Below, one piece after another: positions 20,786-29,559 of a DNA stretch of 35,888 nt (position 1 is the first letter of the stretch; every line of letters starts with the position of its first letter). Source of the DNA: Opitutia bacterium (lineage in GTDB: Bacteria > Verrucomicrobiota > Kiritimatiellia > CAIQIC01 > Lenti-01); NCBI GenBank assembly GCA_009928955.1, contig SABN01000024.1, forward strand, positions 1 to 35,888, read 5' to 3'. Position numbers and translations under genes: made by a program. The notes below the pieces were generated by a model. It was not told the origin of the DNA, made no database searches, and saw nothing but the letters and a program-made list of their open reading frames with translations.

Positions 20786-20880
20786 CATCGGTCATTTATC
20801 TGGTGGGGACGCCGCGCCGACGGCGTCCAAAAGAAAACCGCCCGCTCGTCACGGCAAGACGCCCCCACCCAAATCCATAT

Positions 20881-20896
20881 TGTGATTACATTCACA
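20881..20896. promoter_or_regulatory. CRP/FNR-type palindromic site TGTGA-TTACAT-TCACA upstream of mnmG
   Basis: Matches TGTGA-N6-TCACA exactly; adjacent TATAGA could be a -10. Confidence 0.45.
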
Positions 20897-20924
20897 TTAT
20901 AGAAATTCACCCCTCCCCCACCCC

Positions 20925-22823
20925 GTGAACTCGTTCGATGTCATCGTCATCGGCGCCGGTCACGCCGGATGCGAGGCCGCGCTGGCTGCGGCCCGGATGG
21001 GCGTTCGCACGGCGCTGATCACGATGGATCCGCTTGCGGCGGCGCGGATGTCCTGCAACCCGTCCATCGGCGGCATCGCCAAATCGCATATGGTTTTCGA
21101 ACTCGATGCCTTGGGTGGCGAGATGGCGCTGAACACCGATTGCACCGGAATCCAGTTCCGCGTGCTGAATCGCCGCAAAGGCCCGGCCGTCCGCGCCAAC
21201 CGCGCCCAATGCGACAAGCCGGCCTATTCCGCCCGCATGCACGCCGTGCTGCAGGCTCAGAACAACCTGACGCTGATCGCCGATCAGATCGAAACCCTCC
21301 AAGTCCACAACGACCGGATTTCCGGCGTTTGGGGCCGAAAATCGGGCTTTTTGGAGGCCAAAGCCGTCATTTTGACCGCCGGAACCTTCCTGCGCGGCAA
21401 GATTTTCGTCGGAAAATCCGTCGTCAACGGCGGACGCCTGAACGAGCCATCCGAGGAGAAACTCAGCCTCCAACTCCAGAGCCTCGGCTTCCGGATGGAG
21501 CGCCTCAAGACCGGAACCCCGCCGCGGCTGCACAAGGACAGCATCGATTATGACCGAATGGCCGTCCAGCCCGGCGAGGACCCGCCGCCGTTCTTTGGCT
21601 GGCGCTGCCGGACCGCCAACGGATTGTTCCACGTGGAACAATCCCGCCCCCGGACCGGATCGGAAACCGGCGGACCCGCCGTTGTTCCACGTGGAACAAT
21701 CGATCTCCCCCCGTTCGCACCTTGGATTCCGGGATCCAACCAACTCCCGTGCTGGCTGACGCATACCAACGAAAAGACCCTCGAGATCATTTCGTCGCAT
21801 CTGGCCGATTCCGCGCTCTATGGCGGGTTGATCGCAGGAACCGGCGTCCGCTATTGTCCGTCCATCGAGGACAAGGTGGTCAAATTCCCGCTCCACGCCG
21901 ACCACCATGTGTTCGTCGAGCCGGAGGGCAGGGGGGTGCCAGAGATGTATCCCAACGGCACCTCCAACAGTTTGCCGGTCGAGACGCAACGGGAAATGAT
22001 CCATTCCATTCCCGGCCTCGAGCGGGCGGAGTTCCTGGCGCCAGGATATGCCATCGAGTATGACTTTTTCGATCCCACCCAATTGACCCACGCCTTGGAA
22101 ACCAAGAGGCTGGGGGGGCTGTATTTCGCGGGGCAGGTGAACGGCACCACGGGATACGAAGAAGCGGCTGCGCAAGGCCTGATGGCCGGCATCAATGCAT
22201 CCTTGCATTTGATTGGTAGAGAAAGCATTATATTGAAACGCCACGAGGCGTACATTGGTGTTATGATCGATGATCTGGTGACGAAAGGAACGAACGAGCC
22301 CTACCGGATGTTCACGTCGCGGGCGGAACACCGGTTGCTGCTGCGACAAGACAACGCCCTGTTCCGCTTGGCGGCGCACGCCGAAAGCCTGGGTATCGTT
22401 CCGGCGGAGCGGTTGCGCGAAGTGCGGTCGATGGAGCGCGCCATCGCCCAGGAAATCGACCGCTTGAACCGGACGCACCATGAAGGCACCTCTCTGGCCC
22501 AATGGCTGAAGCGTCCCGAGACGGATTATGCGACGTTGCCCGGGCGGAGGGACGACCAGCCGCCTGAAGTGGCGGAACAGGTGGAGGTGGAGCTCAAGTA
22601 CGAGGGCTACATCGCGCGCGAGTTCCGGCAGATCGAGAAATCGGACCAAGTCTCCCGCCAGCAGATCCCGGCCGGCTTCGACTATCAGGCCATCCGCGCC
22701 CTGCGCTATGAATCGCGCGAAAAGCTTTCCGCCATCCGGCCCCGCGATCTTGGCCAAGCCTCCCGCATCTCCGGCATCACGCCGGCCGATATTTCCATTC
22801 TGTCCGTCTGGCTCAAAAAATAG
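20925..22823 (+). CDS. mnmG: tRNA uridine-5-carboxymethylaminomethyl(34) synthesis enzyme MnmG (GidA), GTG start
   Basis: [40 protein letters not shown]-like [30 protein letters not shown]. Confidence 0.97.
   Translation: MNSFDVIVIGAGHAGCEAALAAARMGVRTALITMDPLAAARMSCNPSIGGIAKSHMVFELDALGGEMALNTDCTGIQFRVLNRRKGPAVRANRAQCDKPAYSARMHAVLQAQNNLTLIADQIETLQVHNDRISGVWGRKSGFLEAKAVILTAGTFLRGKIFVGKSVVNGGRLNEPSEEKLSLQLQSLGFRMERLKTGTPPRLHKDSIDYDRMAVQPGEDPPPFFGWRCRTANGLFHVEQSRPRTGSETGGPAVVPRGTIDLPPFAPWIPGSNQLPCWLTHTNEKTLEIISSHLADSALYGGLIAGTGVRYCPSIEDKVVKFPLHADHHVFVEPEGRGVPEMYPNGTSNSLPVETQREMIHSIPGLERAEFLAPGYAIEYDFFDPTQLTHALETKRLGGLYFAGQVNGTTGYEEAAAQGLMAGINASLHLIGRESIILKRHEAYIGVMIDDLVTKGTNEPYRMFTSRAEHRLLLRQDNALFRLAAHAESLGIVPAERLREVRSMERAIAQEIDRLNRTHHEGTSLAQWLKRPETDYATLPGRRDDQPPEVAEQVEVELKYEGYIAREFRQIEKSDQVSRQQIPAGFDYQAIRALRYESREKLSAIRPRDLGQASRISGITPADISILSVWLKK
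21623..21642. promoter_or_regulatory. parS-like ParB-binding site 1 (ATTGTTCCACGTGGAACAAT)
   Basis: Perfect 20-bp palindrome; core TGTTCCACGTGGAACA (21625-21640) matches the bacterial chromosomal parS consensus. Confidence 0.85.
21682..21699. promoter_or_regulatory. parS-like ParB-binding site 2 (TTGTTCCACGTGGAACAA)
   Basis: Perfect 18-bp palindrome with the same 16-bp core (21683-21698), 58 bp centre-to-centre from site 1. Confidence 0.85.
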
Positions 22824-22882
22824 GGCGCGCGCCTGGATCGACTTTGAAAAGAAAGCACCCCGATGCTTGATCAAATGAAACC

Positions 22883-23005
22883 ATGCATAGTTAATTAACT
22901 ATGCGCAGGCTGGAAACATCATAATTGTCTTTTGCTTAATCTAATGAGAAGCAATTATTCAATCGAATCATTACTTTTACGACGCATAGTTAATTAACTA
23001 TGCAT
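22883..23005. repeat. Twin perfect palindromes (GCATAGTTAATTAACTATGC) in inverted orientation flanking an AT-rich segment
   Basis: Copies at 22885-22904 and 22984-23003; with flanks, 23-bp inverted copies at 22883-22905 and 22983-23005; line 22921-22980 is 25% G+C. Confidence 0.95.
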
Positions 23006-23038
23006 TGAATATTTTGCAGAAAATTCAAAAACAGATTT

Positions 23039-23755
23039 CTATTTTGTCAGGATTTGGATGGCGATTTGGGCGGCGGGACCGCCCGCATCCGCCCAACGGG
23101 AAGGAAATGCCGCGGAATGGGCCAGCCGGTTGTTGAGTTTGGCCATGTGAATGGCGGGCGGCAGATGGCGAGCGGCCCGTTCGGCGGCGGAACCCCATGC
23201 GGGATCGGCATTGGGGAGCCGCGCGCCAGCTTGCAGGGCCATGCCCGCCAGATAATGGGTGAATCGGGCCCCGGAATAGTCTTCTCCGAACCCGCCGTCT
23301 GGATTTTGTTGGCGGAGCAGATGGGCCATGCCGGAGCGGAGGACGAACGCCCGCGAACCATCGAGAATGGCGGGATCGGCATGGATCAGGGCGAGCAGCG
23401 CAAGCGCGGTCACGCCGGTGTCGTAGCGGGAGCGCAAGTTCTGTTCGTCGGCGGACCAGCCGCCATCGGCCCGCTGGGCGGACATGAGGATTTCCACGGG
23501 CGAGCGGGGGCGGGGCGCCGGCATGGAGGCCGGATGGATCCGCCACAGGCCCGCCACGCCGAACAGGATCGCGAAGGCGGCGGCCGCACGCCATGCGAAG
23601 ACCAACCTGGTGCTGCGCGGTTCAGGCCTCTGCCGCAGGCGCTCCATCGTGCGCGCGGAAAACCCGGGGGAGGGCTCCGGGGCCGGTTGCCCGCGCAGGC
23701 GAGCCCGCAGGTCGGCGAACCGGGGGTCCTGAAGGGGATCAGGGGCGTTTTTCAT
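23039..23755 (-). CDS. Membrane protein with short cytosolic N-terminus (anti-sigma-like position) and external prenyltransferase/squalene-cyclase repeat domain
   Basis: MKNAPDPLQDPRFADLRARLRG ... TM WRAAAAFAILFGVAGLWRI ... SAQRADGGWSADEQNLRSRYDTGVTALALLALI; 17-bp overlap with the sigma gene. Confidence 0.7.
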   Translation of the reverse strand: MKNAPDPLQDPRFADLRARLRGQPAPEPSPGFSARTMERLRQRPEPRSTRLVFAWRAAAAFAILFGVAGLWRIHPASMPAPRPRSPVEILMSAQRADGGWSADEQNLRSRYDTGVTALALLALIHADPAILDGSRAFVLRSGMAHLLRQQNPDGGFGEDYSGARFTHYLAGMALQAGARLPNADPAWGSAAERAARHLPPAIHMAKLNNRLAHSAAFPSRWADAGGPAAQIAIQILTK

Positions 23756-24290
23756 CGAACATCTCCTGCAGGGTGGACAAGGCGTTGAACACGCGCGATT
23801 TGACGGTGCCGACAGGGATGGAGAGGATCGCGGCGATCTCGTCGTAGGCCAACCCCTGATGGACGGCCAAGACGAGCACTTCGCGCAGCTTGGGAGAGAG
23901 GCGATCGAGCGCCGCCTGGATGTCGAGCCGCTTCCGGAGCTTGCCGATGCCGCCATCGGTGAAGACGGGCATTTCCTCGCGGTAGCGCTCGGCGAAGATC
24001 CGGAAGCGGATCTGCCGGCGCACGTGATCCAGCCACGCATGCCGGGCGAGCGTGTAGAGGAACGTCGTGAATTTCGCCGCGGGCCTGTATTTTTTCCGGT
24101 AGTTCCATAGGCGGATGAACGTCTCCTGGGCGAGATCTTCTCCAGCGGTGGAAGCGCCCATGCGGGCGAAAAAGTTCAGCACGGGTCGTTGATGGCGCGC
24201 CAGCAGGACGGCAAAGGCGTCTTCGCGTCCGTCGCGCACCTGCGCCATGAGAGCGAAGTCGTCGGGTTCGGACTGGACGGGATCGGGCAT
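23739..24290 (-). CDS. RNA polymerase sigma factor, ECF type (sigma-70 regions 2 and 4)
   Basis: GEDLAQETFIRLWNYRKKYRPAAKFTTFLYTLARHAWLDHVRR; LSPKLREVLVLAVHQGLAYDEIAAILSIPVGTVKSRVFNAL. Confidence 0.92.
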   Translation of the reverse strand: MPDPVQSEPDDFALMAQVRDGREDAFAVLLARHQRPVLNFFARMGASTAGEDLAQETFIRLWNYRKKYRPAAKFTTFLYTLARHAWLDHVRRQIRFRIFAERYREEMPVFTDGGIGKLRKRLDIQAALDRLSPKLREVLVLAVHQGLAYDEIAAILSIPVGTVKSRVFNALSTLQEMFDEKRP

Positions 24291-24434
24291 GAAAAGGCAT
24301 TCTTGGACCCAACGCGCAAAAAAAGAAAGTCTTTTGCGAACGGCGGCGCCCCTGGATATTCCGCGCGGAAAAAGGAATGAACCTTTTGCCGGGGAACGGC
24401 GCTTCCACGCAAAACAGGACGGGTTTTCGAAAGG

Positions 24435-25574
24435 ATGGACCTCATGAAGAAGTGGATGGTCGGAGGGGTGGCGGGATGGATGGCGGTCCATGCGGCGGTC
24501 GGCGCCGGCTGGCCGGTGGATCTGGAGGCCGAGGCGCGCGCGGCGATGGCGAAGGGCGCGGCCTGGCTCGCGGCGCAGCAGCAGGCGAACGGCCACTGGG
24601 CGCTGGTGGATTCTCCCGCGCTGACGGGGCTTTCGATGTGGGCGCTGCAGCAGACCGATCCGGCGGCCTACCGCCCGGCGATCGACCGCGCGCTGGTGTT
24701 CCTCCTGACGAGCGTGCAGGAAGACGGCTCGATCTGGCGCCAGCCGGCGGCGCAGCGGAAGGGCGGGGGGCTGGCGAACTACAATACGGCGGTCTGCATG
24801 TCGGCGTTGCACGCGCTGAACCGCCCCGAGCTGGTGCCGGTGGTGCAGAACGCGCGCACCTATCTCTCCAAGATGCAGTATCTCGATCCCAGCGCCTATC
24901 GCGGCGGCATGGGCTACGACGCGGATCAGGGGCGACCCTACGCGGACCTGTCGAATTCCTACATGGCCTACGAGGCGATGCGCCTGACGCAGGAGGTCGA
25001 GGATCTGCGCGCCGCCGGCGAACCCAAAGCCGATCTGGACTGGGCGGCCGCGCAGGAATTCCTTTCGCAGATCCAGAACCTCAAGGCCGTGAACACGAAT
25101 TATTGGATCAGCGAAAGCGTGGACGACCGCGGCGGATTCGCCTATACGCCTGGCGCAGGACCTTCGACCACCAACGCGGAGGGCAAAGTGGCGCTGCGTT
25201 CCTATGGCAGCATGACCTATGCGGGCCTGCTCTCGCTGATCTATGCGCAGGTGGATGCGCAGGACGTGCGCGTGCAGGCCGCCAAGGACTGGGCGGGCCG
25301 GCACTGGTCGCTCGAGGAAAATCCCGGCATGGGGCAGGAAGGCCTCTACTATTTCTTCAACGTCCTCGCGAAGACCCTCGCGGCGGCCGGCGACGAGACG
25401 TTGACGCTCCCCGATGGCCGCACCGTGGCTTGGCGCGAGGAGGTCGCGCGCAAGCTGATCGCGCTGCAGCAGCCGGAAGGCTTCTGGGTGAACGAAAACA
25501 ACCGCTGGTGGGAGGCCGATCCGACCCTGGTGACGGCCTACACGCTGCTGGCGCTCTCCGCCGCAATGCCCTAG
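24435..25574 (+). CDS. Secreted prenyltransferase/squalene-cyclase-fold repeat protein
   Basis: Signal peptide; KGAAWLAAQQQANGHWALVDSPALTGLSMWALQ ... SVQEDGSIWRQ ... YNTAVCMSALHAL ... LIALQQPEGFWVNENNRWWEADPTLVTAYTLLALS. Confidence 0.82.
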   Translation: MDLMKKWMVGGVAGWMAVHAAVGAGWPVDLEAEARAAMAKGAAWLAAQQQANGHWALVDSPALTGLSMWALQQTDPAAYRPAIDRALVFLLTSVQEDGSIWRQPAAQRKGGGLANYNTAVCMSALHALNRPELVPVVQNARTYLSKMQYLDPSAYRGGMGYDADQGRPYADLSNSYMAYEAMRLTQEVEDLRAAGEPKADLDWAAAQEFLSQIQNLKAVNTNYWISESVDDRGGFAYTPGAGPSTTNAEGKVALRSYGSMTYAGLLSLIYAQVDAQDVRVQAAKDWAGRHWSLEENPGMGQEGLYYFFNVLAKTLAAAGDETLTLPDGRTVAWREEVARKLIALQQPEGFWVNENNRWWEADPTLVTAYTLLALSAAMP

Positions 25575-25652
25575 ATCCCGCTTCCCGCGGCGTTCAGTCG
25601 CGGCTCGGTTCCGCGCGGGCGCTGTTCCTCGCCACGGGAAACGGGGAAGCCG

Positions 25653-25722
25653 CGGCGCGGAAATTTCTTCACTATCACTTATAATTATATGTGATAGTGA
25701 TTTCCGGGGCCTTGCCGCGCCG
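25653..25722. repeat. Nested inverted repeat between convergent genes (core TCACTATCAC-N12-GTGATAGTGA)
   Basis: Core arms 25669-25678 and 25691-25700 are perfect; outer arms CGGCGCGG (25653-25660) / CCGCGCCG (25715-25722). Confidence 0.85.
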
Positions 25723-25737
25723 GAACGCGGGGAGACA

Positions 25738-26556
25738 CTACCGCTCGAATTGTCCGAGGAAGGCTTCCAACTCGGCGTTGCCCGCGGCGCCGGGCTTGAA
25801 CCAGGAGCTGTCGTTGTGTCCGCCGGACAGGAGGACGAACGTCTTGGGCGGCGCGGCGGCGGCATGGAGGATGCGCCCGCTCTGGAAGGGGATGACCTCG
25901 TCGGTCGTGCTGTGGCCGAAGAGCTTGGGCATGGCGTTCAGCGCGGCGGCCTTGGCGGCGGAATCGTAGGAGACGGAAAGGAGGCGGGCGAGGGGGAAGT
26001 TCGGATACCAGCGGCGGGCGATGTCGGCGGCGGAGGCGAACGCGCCCTCCACGACGAGGGCGGCGGCGGGGCGGTCGGCGGCCAGTTGGATGGCGACGGC
26101 GGCGCCCAGCGAATTGCCATAGACCAGGATCGGCAGCGGGCCGCTCATGGCCGCGGCGGCATCGAAGGCGGCGCGGGCGTCGTCGTAGAAGCCGTTTTCG
26201 GAGGGGCGGCCGCCGCTGCGGCCGTACCCGCGATAGTCCCAAAGCAGGAGATGGAACCCGCGCTTGAAAAACTCGGGGGCGAGATGCGCGTTGCTGCCGA
26301 TGTTGCCGGCGTTGCCATGGCAATAGACGACGGTTCCGCGCGGGCGGTTGGCGGGAATCCACCAGCCGTGGAGGGGCGTGCCGTCCGAGGCGACGAACTG
26401 CACCTCCTGATAGCGGAGCTGGAAGTGGGCGGGCGTCGCGAAAATCTCCGCCGAGGGATGATAGAGCGTGGCGAATTCGAAACGGCGCAGATAGATCCCG
26501 CCGGCCGCGGCGGCGACCAGCAGCAGGAACAGGCTGAAGAGCAGGACTTTTTTCAT
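25738..26556 (-). CDS. Alpha/beta hydrolase (membrane-anchored, BEM46/YfhR-like)
   Basis: GTVVYCHGNAGNIGSNAHLAPEFFKRGFHLLLWDYRGYGRSGG; nucleophile elbow VYGNSLGAAVA; HNDSSW. Confidence 0.88.
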   Translation of the reverse strand: MKKVLLFSLFLLLVAAAAGGIYLRRFEFATLYHPSAEIFATPAHFQLRYQEVQFVASDGTPLHGWWIPANRPRGTVVYCHGNAGNIGSNAHLAPEFFKRGFHLLLWDYRGYGRSGGRPSENGFYDDARAAFDAAAAMSGPLPILVYGNSLGAAVAIQLAADRPAAALVVEGAFASAADIARRWYPNFPLARLLSVSYDSAAKAAALNAMPKLFGHSTTDEVIPFQSGRILHAAAAPPKTFVLLSGGHNDSSWFKPGAAGNAELEAFLGQFER

Positions 26557-26562
26557 CGCCCG

Positions 26563-27690
26563 CTATATTTCCAGTTTTTTCGGGAAGGTGGCGAGCACTT
26601 TGTGGCCGGTGCGGGTGACGACCACGGTGTCTTCGATGCGGACGCCGCCCACCCCCGGATAATACAGGCCCGGTTCGACGGTGAGGACATTTCCGGCGCA
26701 GAGGCGCCCGGGTTCGTTGCGCAGGCCGGGGGATTCGTGGATGTCGAGGCCCACGCCGTGGCCCACGCTGTGGATGAAGCCGCATTCCCGGCCCGGCGGA
26801 GAGAGGCGCGTCTCGTGGCCGGCCGCGCGGAAGAATTCCTCGACGGCCCGCTGCACGGCGCGCGATTCGACGCCGGGGCGGACCATGGACAGCGCGAGTT
26901 TCTGCGCGGCGAGCACATCGCGATGGAGGCGGCGGACCGCGGCGGAGGCGCGGCCGCGGACCACGGTGCGGGTGAGGTCGCCCCAGTAGCCGGTCGCCTT
27001 GTCGCGCGGAAACACGTCGATGACGATTGGCGCGCCGGCGCGCAACGGGCCGGAGCCGACATCGTGCGGCCGCGCGCCCTGCGGGCCGGCGGCGACGATG
27101 GTTCCTTCGGCGGAGCACCCGTGCCGCAGCAGGGTTGCCTCGATGAGATCCTTGAGAGACTCGGAGGTGAGCGGCTTGCCGTGGTGCTTCAGAAGCCCGG
27201 ACGACGTGATCTGCGCGTCATGGATGCAGCGGATGGCGGCGCGCACCGCGGCGACGGCGGCGCGCTGCGATTTCGCGATGCAGGCGATTTCGCGGGGCGA
27301 CTTGCGGGCGCGGCGGGGAAAGGCGGGCGTGGCGGCCAGGCGGACTTCCACGCCGCCGCGTTCCAGCGCGCGAACGACGCCGACGGGGAAATGCGGACCG
27401 ACCTGCACGGTGCGGAACTTCAGTTGGCGCGCCAGCGCCAGGATCTGGTCGTTCAAGGTGCGGCGACGCGGCGCGGCATCGGCGAACAGCTGGGCGGGGG
27501 TATGGAGCCGCGCGGCCGGGCAGGTTTTGCGGGCTCGGGCGGCCTCCAGCGCGGAAACCAGCAAATGGAGGCGGGCCCCCTCCAAAAACAGGCAGAACGG
27601 ATCGGTCGCCACGAGGCCGGTGGCATAGCGAACATCGTTTTCTTCCAAGCCTGTGGCCATCAAAATGCGGAGGACTGTTGATTTCTTCAT
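26563..27690 (-). CDS. M24 family metallopeptidase (Xaa-Pro aminopeptidase-like)
   Basis: IVIDVFPRDKATGYWGDLTRTVVRG; FIHSVGHGVGLDIHESPGL; LTVEPGLYYPGVGGVRIEDTVVVT. Confidence 0.9.
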   Translation of the reverse strand: MKKSTVLRILMATGLEENDVRYATGLVATDPFCLFLEGARLHLLVSALEAARARKTCPAARLHTPAQLFADAAPRRRTLNDQILALARQLKFRTVQVGPHFPVGVVRALERGGVEVRLAATPAFPRRARKSPREIACIAKSQRAAVAAVRAAIRCIHDAQITSSGLLKHHGKPLTSESLKDLIEATLLRHGCSAEGTIVAAGPQGARPHDVGSGPLRAGAPIVIDVFPRDKATGYWGDLTRTVVRGRASAAVRRLHRDVLAAQKLALSMVRPGVESRAVQRAVEEFFRAAGHETRLSPPGRECGFIHSVGHGVGLDIHESPGLRNEPGRLCAGNVLTVEPGLYYPGVGGVRIEDTVVVTRTGHKVLATFPKKLEI

Positions 27691-27965
27691 GTTTTTGGCT
27701 GAATCCGGTTTCCAGTGGCTTGTTAACAGGTCGATTCTCAAGGGGTTAGGGACGCTTTTCAATCACAAAATTTCTTGTCAATAGGGGCGGGAAAGATTTT
27801 CTGATTTTTTTAAAAAATACACCATATGGATGGTTTAAAATGGATGGCCACAATATCGTGTGGCGCGGAATATATATTTCGGAAAGAGCAGAGAAGGTTC
27901 TTGCTCAAAATCGAGGTGGACCCTACAGTCGGCGCTGGTTTAGGGGCTGAGGACCGAGAAGTGGT

Positions 27966-27985
27966 TGTGAACAAGCTGTGGATAA
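27966..27985. promoter_or_regulatory. Two adjacent DnaA boxes upstream of dnaA (TGTGAACAA, TGTGGATAA)
   Basis: 27977-27985 is the exact complement of TTATCCACA; 27966-27974 is TTGTTCACA in complement; 11-bp pitch. Confidence 0.65.
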
Positions 27986-28116
27986 GTGGTCCGAAGGCCC
28001 GTCCTGCCGAGTCCAAAACGGGACGAGCCGAGGCTTGGCGGGACGCATAAATTTGGGTTGTGCAGGGTCCTCGTCCGTGAGAGACTGGCGGACCGAGGCA
28101 GGAAGAGGAATTTTCA

Positions 28117-29496
28117 GTGGAAACGAACAAGGCAAAACAGATTTGGACGAAGGCCTGCGAATTCCTCGCGTCCGCTGTTTCGGCGGATGTCTACAACCGC
28201 TGGATCGGCGTCATCGAAGCGATCGGGGATGAGATGCCCGGCCAGCTGACGTTGACGGTGCCCAACGGGTTCTACCAGGACTGGCTCGAAGAGCATTACC
28301 TGGGGATGATCCGGGAAGCGATCGATGCATCGGGGGCGGAGAATCTGGTCATCACCTTCATGGTGGACGGGGCGCGCCAGCCGCCGGAGGGGATGCCGGC
28401 GGCGAAACCGGGGGAAGAAAAGGAGAAGGCGCAGAAAGGCCGGGTCCTGAAGTCCTACAACGTGGGGGGGGCGCTCAATCCGCGGCACACGTTCGACAAC
28501 TTCGTGGTGGGGCCGTCGAACACGTTCGCGCACGCGGCGGCGCTGGCGGTGGTGGAGGCGCCGGGGCGCGCCTACAATCCGCTGTTCATCCACGGGGGCA
28601 CGGGGCTGGGCAAGACGCATCTGATCCAGGCGATGGGGCAGGCGGTGCTGAAGCGCGGGAAGGGGACGGTGTGCTACACCTCGTGCGAAGCCTTCACCAA
28701 CGAGTTCATCCAGGCGCTGCAGCAGCACGAGATCGCGACCTTCCGGAGGAAGTACCGCCACATCGACTTGTTGTTGATCGACGACATCCACTTCCTGGCG
28801 GGCAAGGAAAGCACGCAGGAGGAGTTTTTCCACACGTTCAACACCCTGTACGAAAACCAGAAGCAGATCGTGATGACGAGCGACCGGCCGGTGAGCGAGA
28901 TCGCCAACCTGCAGAAGCGCCTCGTTTCGCGGTTCGAGTGGGGTCTGGGGACGGAGATGGAGATGGCGGATCTCGAGACGCGGGTGGCGATCCTGCGGCG
29001 GAAGCGCGAGCAGCTGAGCATCCAGCTGCCTGACGACGCGCTCTTTTTCATCGCCGAGCACGTGCGCTCGAACATCCGCAAGCTGGAAGGGTCGCTGCTG
29101 CGGGCGGCGTCCTACGCCTCGCTGACGCGCAAGCCGCTGACGACGGAAGCGCTGGAATATCTGCTGCGGGACACGATCGAGCAGGAGAACCAGACCGCGC
29201 TGACGATCGAAGGGATCCAGCGGATGGTCGCGGAATACTACGACATCCGGCTGGGGGACATGACCAGCAAGCAGCGGCCGCAGAACATCGCGTTCCCGCG
29301 CCAAGTGGCGATGTATCTGTGCCGGGAGATGACCGACCAGTCGCTCCCGGCGATCGGGAACGGATTCGGGCGCAACCATGCGACGGTTCTGCATGCCCAC
29401 CGGAGCGTGGGCGGCAAGATGAAGAAGGACTCGGGCCTGCGCCAAACCATCCTGTCGCTTCAGCAGCGTCTCGGCGGAGTCTCCGCACCTTCCTGA
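28117..29496 (+). CDS. dnaA: Chromosomal replication initiator protein DnaA (GTG start)
   Basis: NPRHTFDNFVVGPSN; GGTGLGKTHLIQAMG; IDLLLIDDIHFLAGKESTQEEFFHTFN; C-terminal FGRNHATVLHA. Confidence 0.98.
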   Translation: METNKAKQIWTKACEFLASAVSADVYNRWIGVIEAIGDEMPGQLTLTVPNGFYQDWLEEHYLGMIREAIDASGAENLVITFMVDGARQPPEGMPAAKPGEEKEKAQKGRVLKSYNVGGALNPRHTFDNFVVGPSNTFAHAAALAVVEAPGRAYNPLFIHGGTGLGKTHLIQAMGQAVLKRGKGTVCYTSCEAFTNEFIQALQQHEIATFRRKYRHIDLLLIDDIHFLAGKESTQEEFFHTFNTLYENQKQIVMTSDRPVSEIANLQKRLVSRFEWGLGTEMEMADLETRVAILRRKREQLSIQLPDDALFFIAEHVRSNIRKLEGSLLRAASYASLTRKPLTTEALEYLLRDTIEQENQTALTIEGIQRMVAEYYDIRLGDMTSKQRPQNIAFPRQVAMYLCREMTDQSLPAIGNGFGRNHATVLHAHRSVGGKMKKDSGLRQTILSLQQRLGGVSAPS

Positions 29497-29559
29497 TATG
29501 ATTTGGCGGAACCCCATCTCACCTCAGGCAAACGGGGGGGGGATAGGATTTCCGGCGGC

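Noticed and set aside
20813-20840. GGACGCCG-CGCCGA-CGGCGTCC hairpin as the mnmE terminator
   Set aside because: It is followed by A-rich sequence on the + strand; a T-tract follows only in the minus orientation, where no gene ends.
22883-23005. Interpretation of the twin palindromes as simple rho-independent terminators
   Set aside because: Stems are A/T-dominated, lack GC-rich arms followed by a U-tract, and the two copies are identical and precisely inverted, unlike typical terminators.
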